Below are positions 27,586 through 35,414 of a stretch of 64,000 bases of DNA, in pieces. The stretch is taken from assembly GCF_900108245.1 (NCBI RefSeq), contig NZ_FNUY01000004.1:248001-312000 (forward strand), written 5' to 3'. The stretch's first letter is position 1, and every line of letters begins with the position of its first letter. Source of the DNA: Allobosea lathyri. GTDB lineage: Bacteria; Pseudomonadota; Alphaproteobacteria; Rhizobiales; Beijerinckiaceae. A program made the translations under genes and the position numbers. Under the pieces are notes generated by a model that worked only from the letters and a program-made list of their open reading frames with translations, ran no database searches and was not told where the DNA came from.

Positions 27586-28815
27586 TCAGCGCCGCAGGAT
27601 ACGGCTGAGCGCCTGGGCCTGCGCATCGGCCATGACCTGCTTGGGCGTCTCGCCGCCGATCAGGCAGCGCAGCACGTTCTCGCAGACGACCTGCTGGAAA
27701 TCGAGCGTCTTGCTCTCCAGCGAGCGCACCAGGAAGGGCTGGCCATTGGGCGTGTTGGCGTCGAAGGCCGTCACCCACGGATACTTCTTGAGCTCTTCCT
27801 CGGCGCGCGGGATCTGCGTCGCGACATTGGAGGCCCCGAGCAGGAGCTGGAGTTCGGCCTGCGGCTCGGGCTGCAACATCCACTCGATGAAGGCAGCCGC
27901 GGCAGCCTTCTTCTTGGAATTCGCGTTGAACGCCAGCATGGTCAAGGTGATGCCCTGCGCCTTGTTGGGGAAGGGCGAAGGCGCGGCGTCGAACTTGAAG
28001 TCGGGCGCCTGGGCCGAGAAGATGCCGCCGACGCCGCCATTGTCGACGTTCATCGCGATCTTGCCCTCCCAGAACATGCGCCGGTAGGTCGCGGCATCCG
28101 CACCCTTCGGGATCACGCCGAGATCGTAGACGCGCTTGTACTGGGTGATCGCCTCGATCACTTCGGGGCTGTTCAGCGTGGGCTCGCCATTGCCGCCCCA
28201 TTGGCCGCCGAAACCGTAGACATAGTTCGACAGGTCGAACCAGAAACCGGCCCGCTCCGGCATCGTCGCGCGATAGGCATAGCCGAATTTGCCCTTGCCG
28301 GTCGCTTCCTTGGCGGCTGCGATGAACGCATCGAAGTCCTTCGGCGCGCCGTCCTTCAGCAGGGCCGGGTTGTAGAGCATCGCGTAATTCGCGGTCTCGA
28401 AGGCGATGCCGATGCGCTTGCCGTCGACCTTGACGAACTTGTCGGCGGCTTGGAATTTATACTTCGAGAGGTCGAGCAGGTCATCGACCGGGAACAGCCG
28501 CCCGGCCGGCACCGCGGCGAAGAAGTCGGTCTGGTCGAAGCGGATCAGGTCGGGCCCGCCGCCACCGCCCATCTGAGTGAAGACGGTGTCCGCAAGCTTG
28601 GAGAAGGGGATCGCCACCGGCTCGATGGCATAGCGATCCTGGCTCTTGTTGAACTTGTCGACCCAGGCGCGCGTCTTGTCGCCCCGGCCCGCCTCGGCGA
28701 AGAGGCCGGCTGCGAAGGTCAGCGTTTCCTTGGTCTGCGCGAAACTGCGCGTCACGTTCAGCGCGGCGGCGCCCGAGGCAGCCTGCAGCAATGTGCGTCT
28801 TGAAATCCCGGTCAT
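27586..28815 (-). CDS. Sugar ABC transporter substrate-binding protein with Tat-type signal
   Basis: A 409-residue family-1 (MalE/UgpB-like) extracellular binding protein. The start MTGISRRTLLQAASGAAALN has a twin-arginine S-R-R-T-L-L motif, so export may use the Tat pathway. Mature features include WVDKFNKSQ, GGGGGPDLIRFDQTDFFAA and a long region rich in aromatic residues suited to carbohydrate stacking. ATG 28815 has GGAGG centred 10 bases upstream; a far longer open frame (from 29112) is rejected. First gene of the importer operon. Confidence 0.9.
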   Translation of the reverse strand: MTGISRRTLLQAASGAAALNVTRSFAQTKETLTFAAGLFAEAGRGDKTRAWVDKFNKSQDRYAIEPVAIPFSKLADTVFTQMGGGGGPDLIRFDQTDFFAAVPAGRLFPVDDLLDLSKYKFQAADKFVKVDGKRIGIAFETANYAMLYNPALLKDGAPKDFDAFIAAAKEATGKGKFGYAYRATMPERAGFWFDLSNYVYGFGGQWGGNGEPTLNSPEVIEAITQYKRVYDLGVIPKGADAATYRRMFWEGKIAMNVDNGGVGGIFSAQAPDFKFDAAPSPFPNKAQGITLTMLAFNANSKKKAAAAAFIEWMLQPEPQAELQLLLGASNVATQIPRAEEELKKYPWVTAFDANTPNGQPFLVRSLESKTLDFQQVVCENVLRCLIGGETPKQVMADAQAQALSRILRR

Positions 28816-29159
28816 GGCGTTCCTCCGAAAAGCCCAGAAGGGCGAAAGCGCCCGGTTTTCCGGGTCGCGGATACATTTCGCGGCGCGATCGGCCGCAGTG
28901 TCCTGTCTCTCTTCACGTCGAATGCGCTTGGACCACGAACGAGGCTTCAGCCCGCGACCCGTCATTTCCGGCCTTGGACAAAGGGCCAGTCCTCTTGCTG
29001 CAAAGGTCAGGCGAAGCATCTGGTTCGCTTTGATGCCCTCCGGATCATCTCCGGCGCGCGCCGCCTGGCTCTCCTCCGCTGCGAAACTTTTTGAACCCTG
29101 CCCCGTCCCCAATGATCATAAACATATCGTGATATTTTACAAGACAGCTCTTTTCGTTA
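28816..29159. promoter_or_regulatory. Promoter region of the sugar-importer operon
   Basis: This 344-base gap separates the GntR gene from the importer operon, both on the minus strand. An AT-rich segment at 29108-29158 contains the perfect palindrome ATGATCAT (29112-29119) and ATATCGTGATAT (29124-29135, arms ATATC/GATAT). CGTGATAT differs by one base from CATGATAT in the palindrome at 34336-34351. I see no RNA gene or reliable small frame in the remainder. Confidence 0.5.
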
Positions 29160-29867
29160 TCAGCGACGGGGCGCGGCCAGCCGTTTTTCCTCGTTCTGCT
29201 GCTCCAGCGCGTCGATCAGGACATTGCCCCACCGGATATCGTCCTGGATCGCCTGGCGGGCCGCCTTGGCATCGCCGCGACGTAGCGCCTCCAGAATGTC
29301 GTGATGCAGGTGCTCCTCGGTCGAAAGCTGGCGCTTGGGGATATGGACGTGGAACAGCCGCAGGAACGGGCCCATCAACACCCAGGCGTTCTCGACGATG
29401 CTTTCGAGGATCGGCAATTCGGCGACGCGCAGCAGGGCGAAATGGAAATCGCGGTTGCGCACGCTCGCTTCCGCCGGGTCGGACGCAGCCGCCTTGAGGA
29501 AACGGTCATGAATCGCGGTCAGTTCGGCCAGTTGCTTGGCCGTGATTTTCTGGGCCGCGCGCTCCGCCGCCGCGCCTTCCAGCTCGACGCGGATCAGCTG
29601 CACCTCGCGCAGCCGGGCGGGATCGAGATGGGGGACGTGCACGGCGGTCGCCGCGCGCATCTCCAGGGCGTGCTCGCTGACGAGGCGGAAGATCGTCTCG
29701 CGCACCGGTGTGATCGAGGTACCGAACTGGGCAGCCAGCGCCGCGATGGTGACCCGCTCGCCCGGCTCGAACTGCCCGTCCATCAACGCTCCACGCATCT
29801 GGGCGTAGATTCGCGCCGACAGATTATCCTTGCCGACCTGCTTCATCGGCGTTTTCGTCTCAAACAT
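29160..29867 (-). CDS. GntR-family transcriptional regulator, FCD subfamily
   Basis: A 235-residue regulator. The winged helix-turn-helix is at about residues 12-75 (RIYAQMRGALMDGQFEPGER, then FGTSITPVRETIFRLVSEHA). The FCD domain contains RNRDFHFALLRVAELPILES and EHLHHDILEALRRGD, with the usual metal-binding His and Asp positions. It overlaps the VOC gene by eight bases and ends the enzyme operon. It likely senses the pathway intermediate and controls both minus-strand operons and the divergent transketolase through the ATATC...GATAT palindromes. ATG 29846 is an alternative start. Confidence 0.9.
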   Translation of the reverse strand: MFETKTPMKQVGKDNLSARIYAQMRGALMDGQFEPGERVTIAALAAQFGTSITPVRETIFRLVSEHALEMRAATAVHVPHLDPARLREVQLIRVELEGAAAERAAQKITAKQLAELTAIHDRFLKAAASDPAEASVRNRDFHFALLRVAELPILESIVENAWVLMGPFLRLFHVHIPKRQLSTEEHLHHDILEALRRGDAKAARQAIQDDIRWGNVLIDALEQQNEEKRLAAPRR

Positions 29868-30354
29868 CGCTGATCTCCTCGGGAATCTCGACGAGTTCTA
29901 TCAGGATGCCGTGGGGGTCACGCATGAACAGGCCGCGCAGTCCCCTCGCGATCCCCTCCGTGATTTCGCTGACCTCGCCTTGCAGCGCGCCACCGGCATC
30001 GAGGATGTCCTGACGCAGCTCGGGCAGCCTTGTGACGCGCAGGCAGACATGCGCGGCGCCCGGCTGGTTGGCGGCGGGACGGATCGCCTCGCCCGGTGGC
30101 GAGACGAACTGGATGAACTCGATATGCGCGCCATGTCCGAAGAGATGGGCGAGCCGCATATGGGCGCCGGGCACCCCGATGAAGCTGGCGAGCCAGGGCG
30201 CTCTGCGCTCGCCGATCGGCTCGGCCCGGAAGCCGAGAACCTGCGTCCAGAAGGCGACCGAACGCTCGATATCGGGCGTAATGAAGCCGGTATGCCCGAA
30301 GGTGATCGTGCGGGAAGTGGCCGCGCGCCGGGGAATCGTGTCGGTCATGCTCAT
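29860..30354 (-). CDS. VOC (glyoxalase/bleomycin resistance) family protein
   Basis: A 164-residue vicinal-oxygen-chelate protein with paired beta-alpha-beta modules: FGHTGFITPDIERSVAFWTQ at the start, AHIEFIQFVSP, AAHVCLRV and GILIELVEIPEE at the end. These supply the usual H/E metal-ligand positions. I chose ATG 30354 for its ATGA overlap with the upstream enolase-superfamily gene. The family covers isomerases, epimerases, dioxygenases and lyases. In this operon an isomerase or epimerase acting on a keto-sugar intermediate is plausible but unproven. Confidence 0.85.
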   Translation of the reverse strand: MSMTDTIPRRAATSRTITFGHTGFITPDIERSVAFWTQVLGFRAEPIGERRAPWLASFIGVPGAHMRLAHLFGHGAHIEFIQFVSPPGEAIRPAANQPGAAHVCLRVTRLPELRQDILDAGGALQGEVSEITEGIARGLRGLFMRDPHGILIELVEIPEEISDV

Positions 30355-31496
30355 GCCCCCACCCGCTCGCTGCGCAACGCGAACGCCGCTGCGCGATCCC
30401 AGTCGAAGGCGATCGCCGCGCCGGGCGCATCCGACACCAGCAGGTCGCCATCCTCGATCTGCGCGGCCTCGCTGAGCAACCGGTCCATCGGGTCGGCGCC
30501 GACCTCGGGCAGGATCATCTCGACGCAAGCGATCGCGGGGAAGGCGGCCGCGAGCTGGCCGTGCATCGTCGGAAAGACGTGCGGGATGACCTCGCGGTCC
30601 ATGATCGTCACCAGATGCAGCGCTTCGATTGCGCCGGTGAGCCCGCCGCTGACGGAGGCATCGATGCGCAGGATGCGGGCGGATTCCGCCAGGTCCCGGA
30701 AGCCATAACGATCGATCACATCCTCGCCGACGGCGATCGGCACCGGAATCTGCGCCTGCAGATCGGCGACGTTGCGCCATTGCTGCGGCAGGAAAGGGTC
30801 CTCAATGAAGACGGCGCCGAGATCCTGCGCCAGCCGGCAAGTCGGCAGCGCGTCGGAGATCGTCTTCCACGACCAGTGCGCATCGATGCCAAAGGCGACA
30901 TCATCGGGCATCGCACCGCGCACGGCCTTGAGCAACGCCGTATCGGCAACGAGGTCAGTCCCGTTGATCATGACCTTGATGGTCCGGAAGCCTCGCCCTG
31001 CCAGATCGGCGCATTGAGTGGCGACCGCATCGGGCGAGGCGCCATACCCGACAACCGGCATCACCGGCACGCGCTTGCGCGCGCCGCCCAGCAACGCCCA
31101 GAGCGGCAGATCGCTGCCGCGTCCGAGCGCATCCCACATCGCGATGTCGAGCAGGCTTATGCCACGCATCAGGACGGCGCGCGCCGGCGGCGTCGCCGAT
31201 TCAGCCGCCTGCCGGGCCGAAGCGCGCATCTGCGGCGAGCGCCCGACGTAATGTGGCGCGACCCGCGTGACCAGATCGAGCAGAGGCATGCCGCGCTCGA
31301 AACCCACCGCATGACCCGTGCCGCCATCGGCAAGCCTGACCCGCACCAGCACATAGTCGCGATGCGTCATATGCACCTTGCCGAGCTGGAGCGGGCTCGG
31401 AAAGGGAATGCGGCAGTGCATGGCCTCGACCGCAGTCACGGCCGGCATCGCGGCGACGTTTGATGTGGCTTTGTCGAGGGCGGGCTTTTGCGTCAT
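30351..31496 (-). CDS. Mandelate racemase/enolase-superfamily enzyme
   Basis: A 381-residue enolase-superfamily protein with an N-terminal capping domain and a C-terminal barrel. Metal-ligand candidates are D of AFGIDAHWSW, E of VFIEDPFLPQ and E of IAVGEDVID. A His in PHVFPTMHGQ matches the barrel-end His of sugar-acid dehydratases. The catalytic KxK position reads T-I-K (FRTIKVMING), so only the second lysine appears to be kept. Likely an acid-sugar dehydratase or racemase. It is coupled by ATGA overlaps at both ends. Confidence 0.87.
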   Translation of the reverse strand: MTQKPALDKATSNVAAMPAVTAVEAMHCRIPFPSPLQLGKVHMTHRDYVLVRVRLADGGTGHAVGFERGMPLLDLVTRVAPHYVGRSPQMRASARQAAESATPPARAVLMRGISLLDIAMWDALGRGSDLPLWALLGGARKRVPVMPVVGYGASPDAVATQCADLAGRGFRTIKVMINGTDLVADTALLKAVRGAMPDDVAFGIDAHWSWKTISDALPTCRLAQDLGAVFIEDPFLPQQWRNVADLQAQIPVPIAVGEDVIDRYGFRDLAESARILRIDASVSGGLTGAIEALHLVTIMDREVIPHVFPTMHGQLAAAFPAIACVEMILPEVGADPMDRLLSEAAQIEDGDLLVSDAPGAAIAFDWDRAAAFALRSERVGA

Positions 31497-32320
31497 GCCG
31501 CGAGCCCCAGATCGGTCACTTCCGGCTGGAACAATGTTGCCGACATGCCGCCATCGACCATCAGCACATGGCCGGAGACAAAGCCCGCGGCGGCCGAGGC
31601 CAGGAACACGGCGGGACCAGCCAACTCGTCGGGCGAGGCCCAGCGCGCCAGCGGCGTGCGGTCGACGACCTGCTTATGGAAGCGGCCGTCGGCGAGCGTC
31701 GCCTTGTTGATCTCGGTCTCTATATAGCCCGGGCCGATCGCATTGACAGTGATGCCGTGGATGCCGAGTTCGGCGGCAAGCGCCCTGGTTATGCCGACGA
31801 CGCCGTGCTTGGCGGCGACATAGGAAATCACGCCTGGCCGCGACGAGATGCCCATCAGCGAGGCCGTGTTGATGATGCGGCCATAGCCAGCCTTGCGCAT
31901 ATGCCGCGTCGCCTCGCGAGCGAGCGCATAGAGCGAGGTCAGGTTGATCGCGATGACCTTGTCCCAATCGGACATGTCATGGGTTTCGACCGGCTTGCGG
32001 ATCAGGATGCCGGCATTGTTCATGAGGATGTCGAGCTTGCCGTGACGCTCGACGATGGCGTCGATAGCCGCTCCGCCAGCCGCATGGTCGGTGACATCGA
32101 AGGCCTGCGGCTCGGCATTATAGCCCTGCGAGCGCAAGGTCTCGCAGGCGGCTTCTGCGGTTGCCGGGTTGATGTCGTTGATCACGACGGTCGCGCCCGC
32201 CTCGGCAAAGCCGCGTGCGATCGAGAAGCCGATGCCGCGCCCTGCCCCGGTAACGAGTGCGATGCGGCCGTCAAGCGAGAAATCGGCGATGCGTTTGGGC
32301 GGCAATGCGAGCGAGCTCAT
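31493..32320 (-). CDS. Short-chain dehydrogenase/reductase, gluconate 5-dehydrogenase-like
   Basis: A 275-residue classical SDR. The cofactor motif TGAGRGIG is at about residues 25-32, followed by NNAG and the catalytic S...YVAAK (NTASLMGISSRPGVISYVAAK). GPGYIETEINKA follows the active site. The sequence resembles gluconate 5-dehydrogenase (IdnO) and related polyol SDRs. With the idnD-type gene in the same locus, sequential oxidation and reduction of an aldonic acid or polyol is plausible. ATGA overlap with the gldA-like gene upstream. Confidence 0.9.
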   Translation of the reverse strand: MSSLALPPKRIADFSLDGRIALVTGAGRGIGFSIARGFAEAGATVVINDINPATAEAACETLRSQGYNAEPQAFDVTDHAAGGAAIDAIVERHGKLDILMNNAGILIRKPVETHDMSDWDKVIAINLTSLYALAREATRHMRKAGYGRIINTASLMGISSRPGVISYVAAKHGVVGITRALAAELGIHGITVNAIGPGYIETEINKATLADGRFHKQVVDRTPLARWASPDELAGPAVFLASAAAGFVSGHVLMVDGGMSATLFQPEVTDLGLAA

Positions 32321-33411
32321 GCGGCGGCATCCTTCTTGGCGGGCGTGGCGGCCTCGACCGACTCGATCGCGGCCACAAGGTCCGCAGCCGAGATCGATCG
32401 CGAGAAATGCTTCATATGTGCCGCCTGCGCTGTCAGCTCCGCAATGGTCGCGATCTCGTCAGCCCCACCGGCGAAGCCGAGATCGGCGAGCGACAGCGGC
32501 AGGCCGACCTGAGCGAAGAAGTCGCGGATATCGGCGATGAAGGCAGCGTCACGCTTCTCCAGAGCGAGCTGGACGAGCAGGCCATAGGCGACCTGATGGC
32601 CGTGAAGCGCAGAGGCCGGGCCGGGCACCGCCGAAAGCCCGCGTGTCATGGCGTGGCAGACCGACAGGCCGCCGCTCTCGAACGCAAGACCGCTCATCAG
32701 CACGGTCGCCTCGACCAGTCGCTCCAGCGCCTCGTCGGGCTCTCCACGCTTGACGGCCGCGAGCGCGGCGACCGAGTCGGCGCGCACGGTGTCGTAGCAG
32801 GCATGGGCGAGCGCCAGCGCGGTACGCGGCGAGCGTCCGCCGAACACGTTGTTACCTTTCACGCCGACGCATTGCTCGACCTCGAAGCGCTTGACGATGG
32901 CATCGCCGATACCTGCAGAAAGCAGGGCCGCGGGCGCCTTGGCGATGACTGAGGTGTCGACCAGCACGAGATCGGGGTTTCCCGCGAGCTTCTCGACACC
33001 GGTCAGCTTATGGTTCTCGTCATAGACCACGATGATGTGGCTGGTCGGGGAATCGTTGGAGGCCACCGTCGGCACGGTCGCGAGCTTCGCCTTGATCTTG
33101 CCGCTCAGGAACTTGCCGGCATCGATCGTCTTGCCGCCGCCTGCCGCGATCACGACCTCGGGTGGGTTGGCGCCACACAGGCCGGCCATTCGCTCGACCT
33201 CCGCATGGGTGATCTCGCCGCCGAAGGTGATCTCGCTCAGGCCGACGCCGGCAGCCGCGCAGCTCTCCCTGACGCGTGGGCCCACCAGGGCAAGCACATG
33301 GCTGTCCGCAACCAGCGCCGCCGTCTTGCCGAGACGCGCGATCTCCTCGCCGAGCCGCGCAAGCGCGTCGGGTCCCTGCAGATAGCGCCGTGGTGAGCCG
33401 AAGATGATCAT
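32317..33411 (-). CDS. gldA: Glycerol dehydrogenase-like iron/zinc alcohol dehydrogenase
   Basis: A 364-residue GldA-family enzyme: IAAGGGKTIDAGKFLSGK (nucleotide-binding loop), TVPTVASNDSPTSHIIVVYD, and metal ligands in GIGDAIVKRFE (Asp), CHAMTRGL (His) and LHGHQVAYG (His). Typical members oxidise glycerol to dihydroxyacetone or reduce hydroxyketones with NAD(H). It is 29 bases after the shikimate-dehydrogenase-like gene. The true substrate may be a larger polyol. Confidence 0.9.
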   Translation of the reverse strand: MIIFGSPRRYLQGPDALARLGEEIARLGKTAALVADSHVLALVGPRVRESCAAAGVGLSEITFGGEITHAEVERMAGLCGANPPEVVIAAGGGKTIDAGKFLSGKIKAKLATVPTVASNDSPTSHIIVVYDENHKLTGVEKLAGNPDLVLVDTSVIAKAPAALLSAGIGDAIVKRFEVEQCVGVKGNNVFGGRSPRTALALAHACYDTVRADSVAALAAVKRGEPDEALERLVEATVLMSGLAFESGGLSVCHAMTRGLSAVPGPASALHGHQVAYGLLVQLALEKRDAAFIADIRDFFAQVGLPLSLADLGFAGGADEIATIAELTAQAAHMKHFSRSISAADLVAAIESVEAATPAKKDAAA

Positions 33412-33440
33412 GGGTCGAGGTCTCGTTTGCTGTGAATGGA

Positions 33441-34277
33441 TCAGGCGAGGCGAAGCGCCGGACGCTGCGTCTCGGTCGCAGCAGCCGCGTCGCCTATGAG
33501 GAAATCGATGAAGAGATCGATCTGGGCGGCGACCATGTGCACGCCCTGATGGATCTGCGCACCACGCGCCTGCGCACCGATCAGCAGCGGCGTCATCGCA
33601 GGCTTCATGACGATATCGGCGACCATGCTGCCGCGCGCGATCGTGGCGATATCGACGGGGCTCGCCGGATCGCCATCGAGCCCCACAGACGTGCCGTTGA
33701 CGATGAGATCGAAACCGGTCGCATCGGCGGGCCCGGTCGCGATGCGGGCCGATGGATTGAGCTCGCGCAGGCGGCCGACGAGTGCCTCGGCCCGCGCCGC
33801 GTTGCGGTTGGCAATGACGAGTTCGGCGACCCCTGCCTCGATAAGCGCCTGGGCGAGCGCAGTCGAAGCTCCTCCCGCCCCCAGCAGCAGCGTGCGCCGC
33901 CCCCGGGGATCATAGCCGTGCTGGCGCAGGCCGGCGACGAAGCCGAGCCCGTCATAGAGCCGTCCGGTCAGACGACCATCGGCATCGCGGCGCACGACAT
34001 TGGCAACGGTGAGTTCCGCCGCCACGCCTTCGAGCGCATCGCAATGGGCGGCGGCCGTCTCCTTGTGGGGGATCGTGACGATGGCGCCGGCGATGCTGCT
34101 CGCATTCCGCAGCGCTGCCCAGGTCGTGGCAAGATCGGCGGGCGCGACCTCCCAGGGCACGAGCACGGCGTTGATACGGCGCTCGCGGCAGCGGGCATTG
34201 AACAGCGCGGGTGTCTGCAAATGGGCCGACGGATACGCCAGATGAACGATGACGCGGGTGCGCCCGTCGATATCCAT
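33441..34277 (-). CDS. Shikimate-dehydrogenase-like oxidoreductase
   Basis: A 278-residue AroE-fold protein. The catalytic Lys and Asp are kept (IPHKE, K72; YDGLGF, D109) and the dinucleotide site is LLLGAGGASTALAQAL. The substrate-anchoring HSxSP loop of true shikimate dehydrogenases is replaced by HLQTPALFN, so both Ser are lost. It is therefore probably a paralogue for another polyhydroxy acid or cyclitol. GGAGG lies six bases before ATG 34277. First gene of the enzyme operon and divergent from the split transketolase. Confidence 0.85.
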   Translation of the reverse strand: MDIDGRTRVIVHLAYPSAHLQTPALFNARCRERRINAVLVPWEVAPADLATTWAALRNASSIAGAIVTIPHKETAAAHCDALEGVAAELTVANVVRRDADGRLTGRLYDGLGFVAGLRQHGYDPRGRRTLLLGAGGASTALAQALIEAGVAELVIANRNAARAEALVGRLRELNPSARIATGPADATGFDLIVNGTSVGLDGDPASPVDIATIARGSMVADIVMKPAMTPLLIGAQARGAQIHQGVHMVAAQIDLFIDFLIGDAAAATETQRPALRLA

Positions 34278-34335
34278 GTTCCGCCTCCCTGAGTTCGCGG
34301 CAGCTTCGCCGAGTGCCTTGCAGCCTTGTTATCAT

Positions 34336-34351
34336 ATATCATGCATGATAT
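34336..34351. promoter_or_regulatory. 16-bp perfect palindrome between divergent operons
   Basis: ATATCATGCATGATAT is perfectly self-complementary. It lies 59 bases upstream of the shikimate-dehydrogenase-like start on one side and 175 bases before the transketolase start on the other. It is the only long perfect palindrome in the 249-base divergent region, so it is a strong candidate operator for the FCD-GntR regulator at 29160-29867. Confidence 0.7.
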
Positions 34352-34526
34352 GAGACTGCCGTCAACCGGCGACGGATGATGCGACGGGAACAGTCCGGCA
34401 CGGACCCTCCAAGCGCTCATTCTTCACGAAGAAAAGCCCGGCGCCCGCCGTTTCGCCTAAATGGCGGCGGTTGGCGCGGGGCTGGCTCGCCGGGGCGAAA
34501 CGAGGATTGTTGAGGAAACGTCCAGC

Positions 34527-35411
34527 ATGTCAGCCATCACCGCCACACAGAGACCGGCCGGCAATGATTACGCGCCGTCAGCGGCCGAAATCGCCCGCCT
34601 CCGCGAGAAGGCGCGCTTTGTCCGCCTGGAGACGATCCGCCTGATCGAGATCGCCAAGGTCGGTCATTACTCGTCGGTCTTCTCGGCCGCCGAAATCTTC
34701 TCGGCGCTGTATTACGACGTCATGGAATTGAAAGCCGGCGAGCCGACCTGGCCCGATCGCGACCGCTTCCTGATGGGCAAGGGCCACGCCGCCGTCGGCC
34801 TGTTCCCGATCCTGGCCGATCTCGGCTACATCCGGAAAGACGTGCTCGACGGCTACACCCGCCTCGGCAATCCGCTCGGCGACCACCCCGACATGCGCAA
34901 GGTGCCCGGCATCGACTTCTCCTCGGGCTCGATCGGTCATGCGCTTTCGGCAGGTGCCGGCATGGCCTGGGGCGGCCACGCCTCGCACCGCGACTTCAAC
35001 GTTTTCGTCATGCTCGGCGATGGCGAGATGCAGGAGGGCCAGGTCTGGGAGGCCGCGCTCTTCGGCGCCCATCACAAGCTCTCAAAACTGATCGCAATCG
35101 TCGACCGCAACGGCTTCCAGCTGGACGGCGCTGTCGACGACGTCATCGGCGTCGAGCCGCTCGACGCGAAATGGCGTGCCTTCGGCTGGGAAACCCATGT
35201 CGTCGACGGCCACAACCTCGCGGAGCTGACTGCGTTGCTGCGCCGGCTGAAGGCAGATGAAACCCGCACGACACCCGCCTGCATCATCGCCAAAACCCTC
35301 AAGGGCAAGGGCGTCTCCTACATGGAAACCGAGCCGGGCTGGCATCTCGGCTATCTCGCGCCCGAGGATGCGCAACGCGCCGTCGCTGAAATCATGAGCC
35401 GGGAGATCTGA
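34527..35411 (+). CDS. Transketolase, N-terminal (thiamine diphosphate-binding) subunit
   Basis: A 294-residue protein equal to the first half of transketolase. It has GHYSSVFSAAEIFSALYYDV, MGKGHAAVGLFPILADLGY and the ThDP motif GDGEMQEGQVWEAALFGAHH, ending near DRNGFQLDG. Split transketolases are common in archaea and in catabolic loci of Proteobacteria. ATG 34527 is chosen for GAGG at 34512-34515, although the spacing is long. Its partner starts three bases after its stop. It transfers two-carbon ketol units between sugar phosphates, which fits the divergent sugar-utilisation genes. Confidence 0.93.
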   Translation: MSAITATQRPAGNDYAPSAAEIARLREKARFVRLETIRLIEIAKVGHYSSVFSAAEIFSALYYDVMELKAGEPTWPDRDRFLMGKGHAAVGLFPILADLGYIRKDVLDGYTRLGNPLGDHPDMRKVPGIDFSSGSIGHALSAGAGMAWGGHASHRDFNVFVMLGDGEMQEGQVWEAALFGAHHKLSKLIAIVDRNGFQLDGAVDDVIGVEPLDAKWRAFGWETHVVDGHNLAELTALLRRLKADETRTTPACIIAKTLKGKGVSYMETEPGWHLGYLAPEDAQRAVAEIMSREI

Positions 35412-35414
35412 CCC

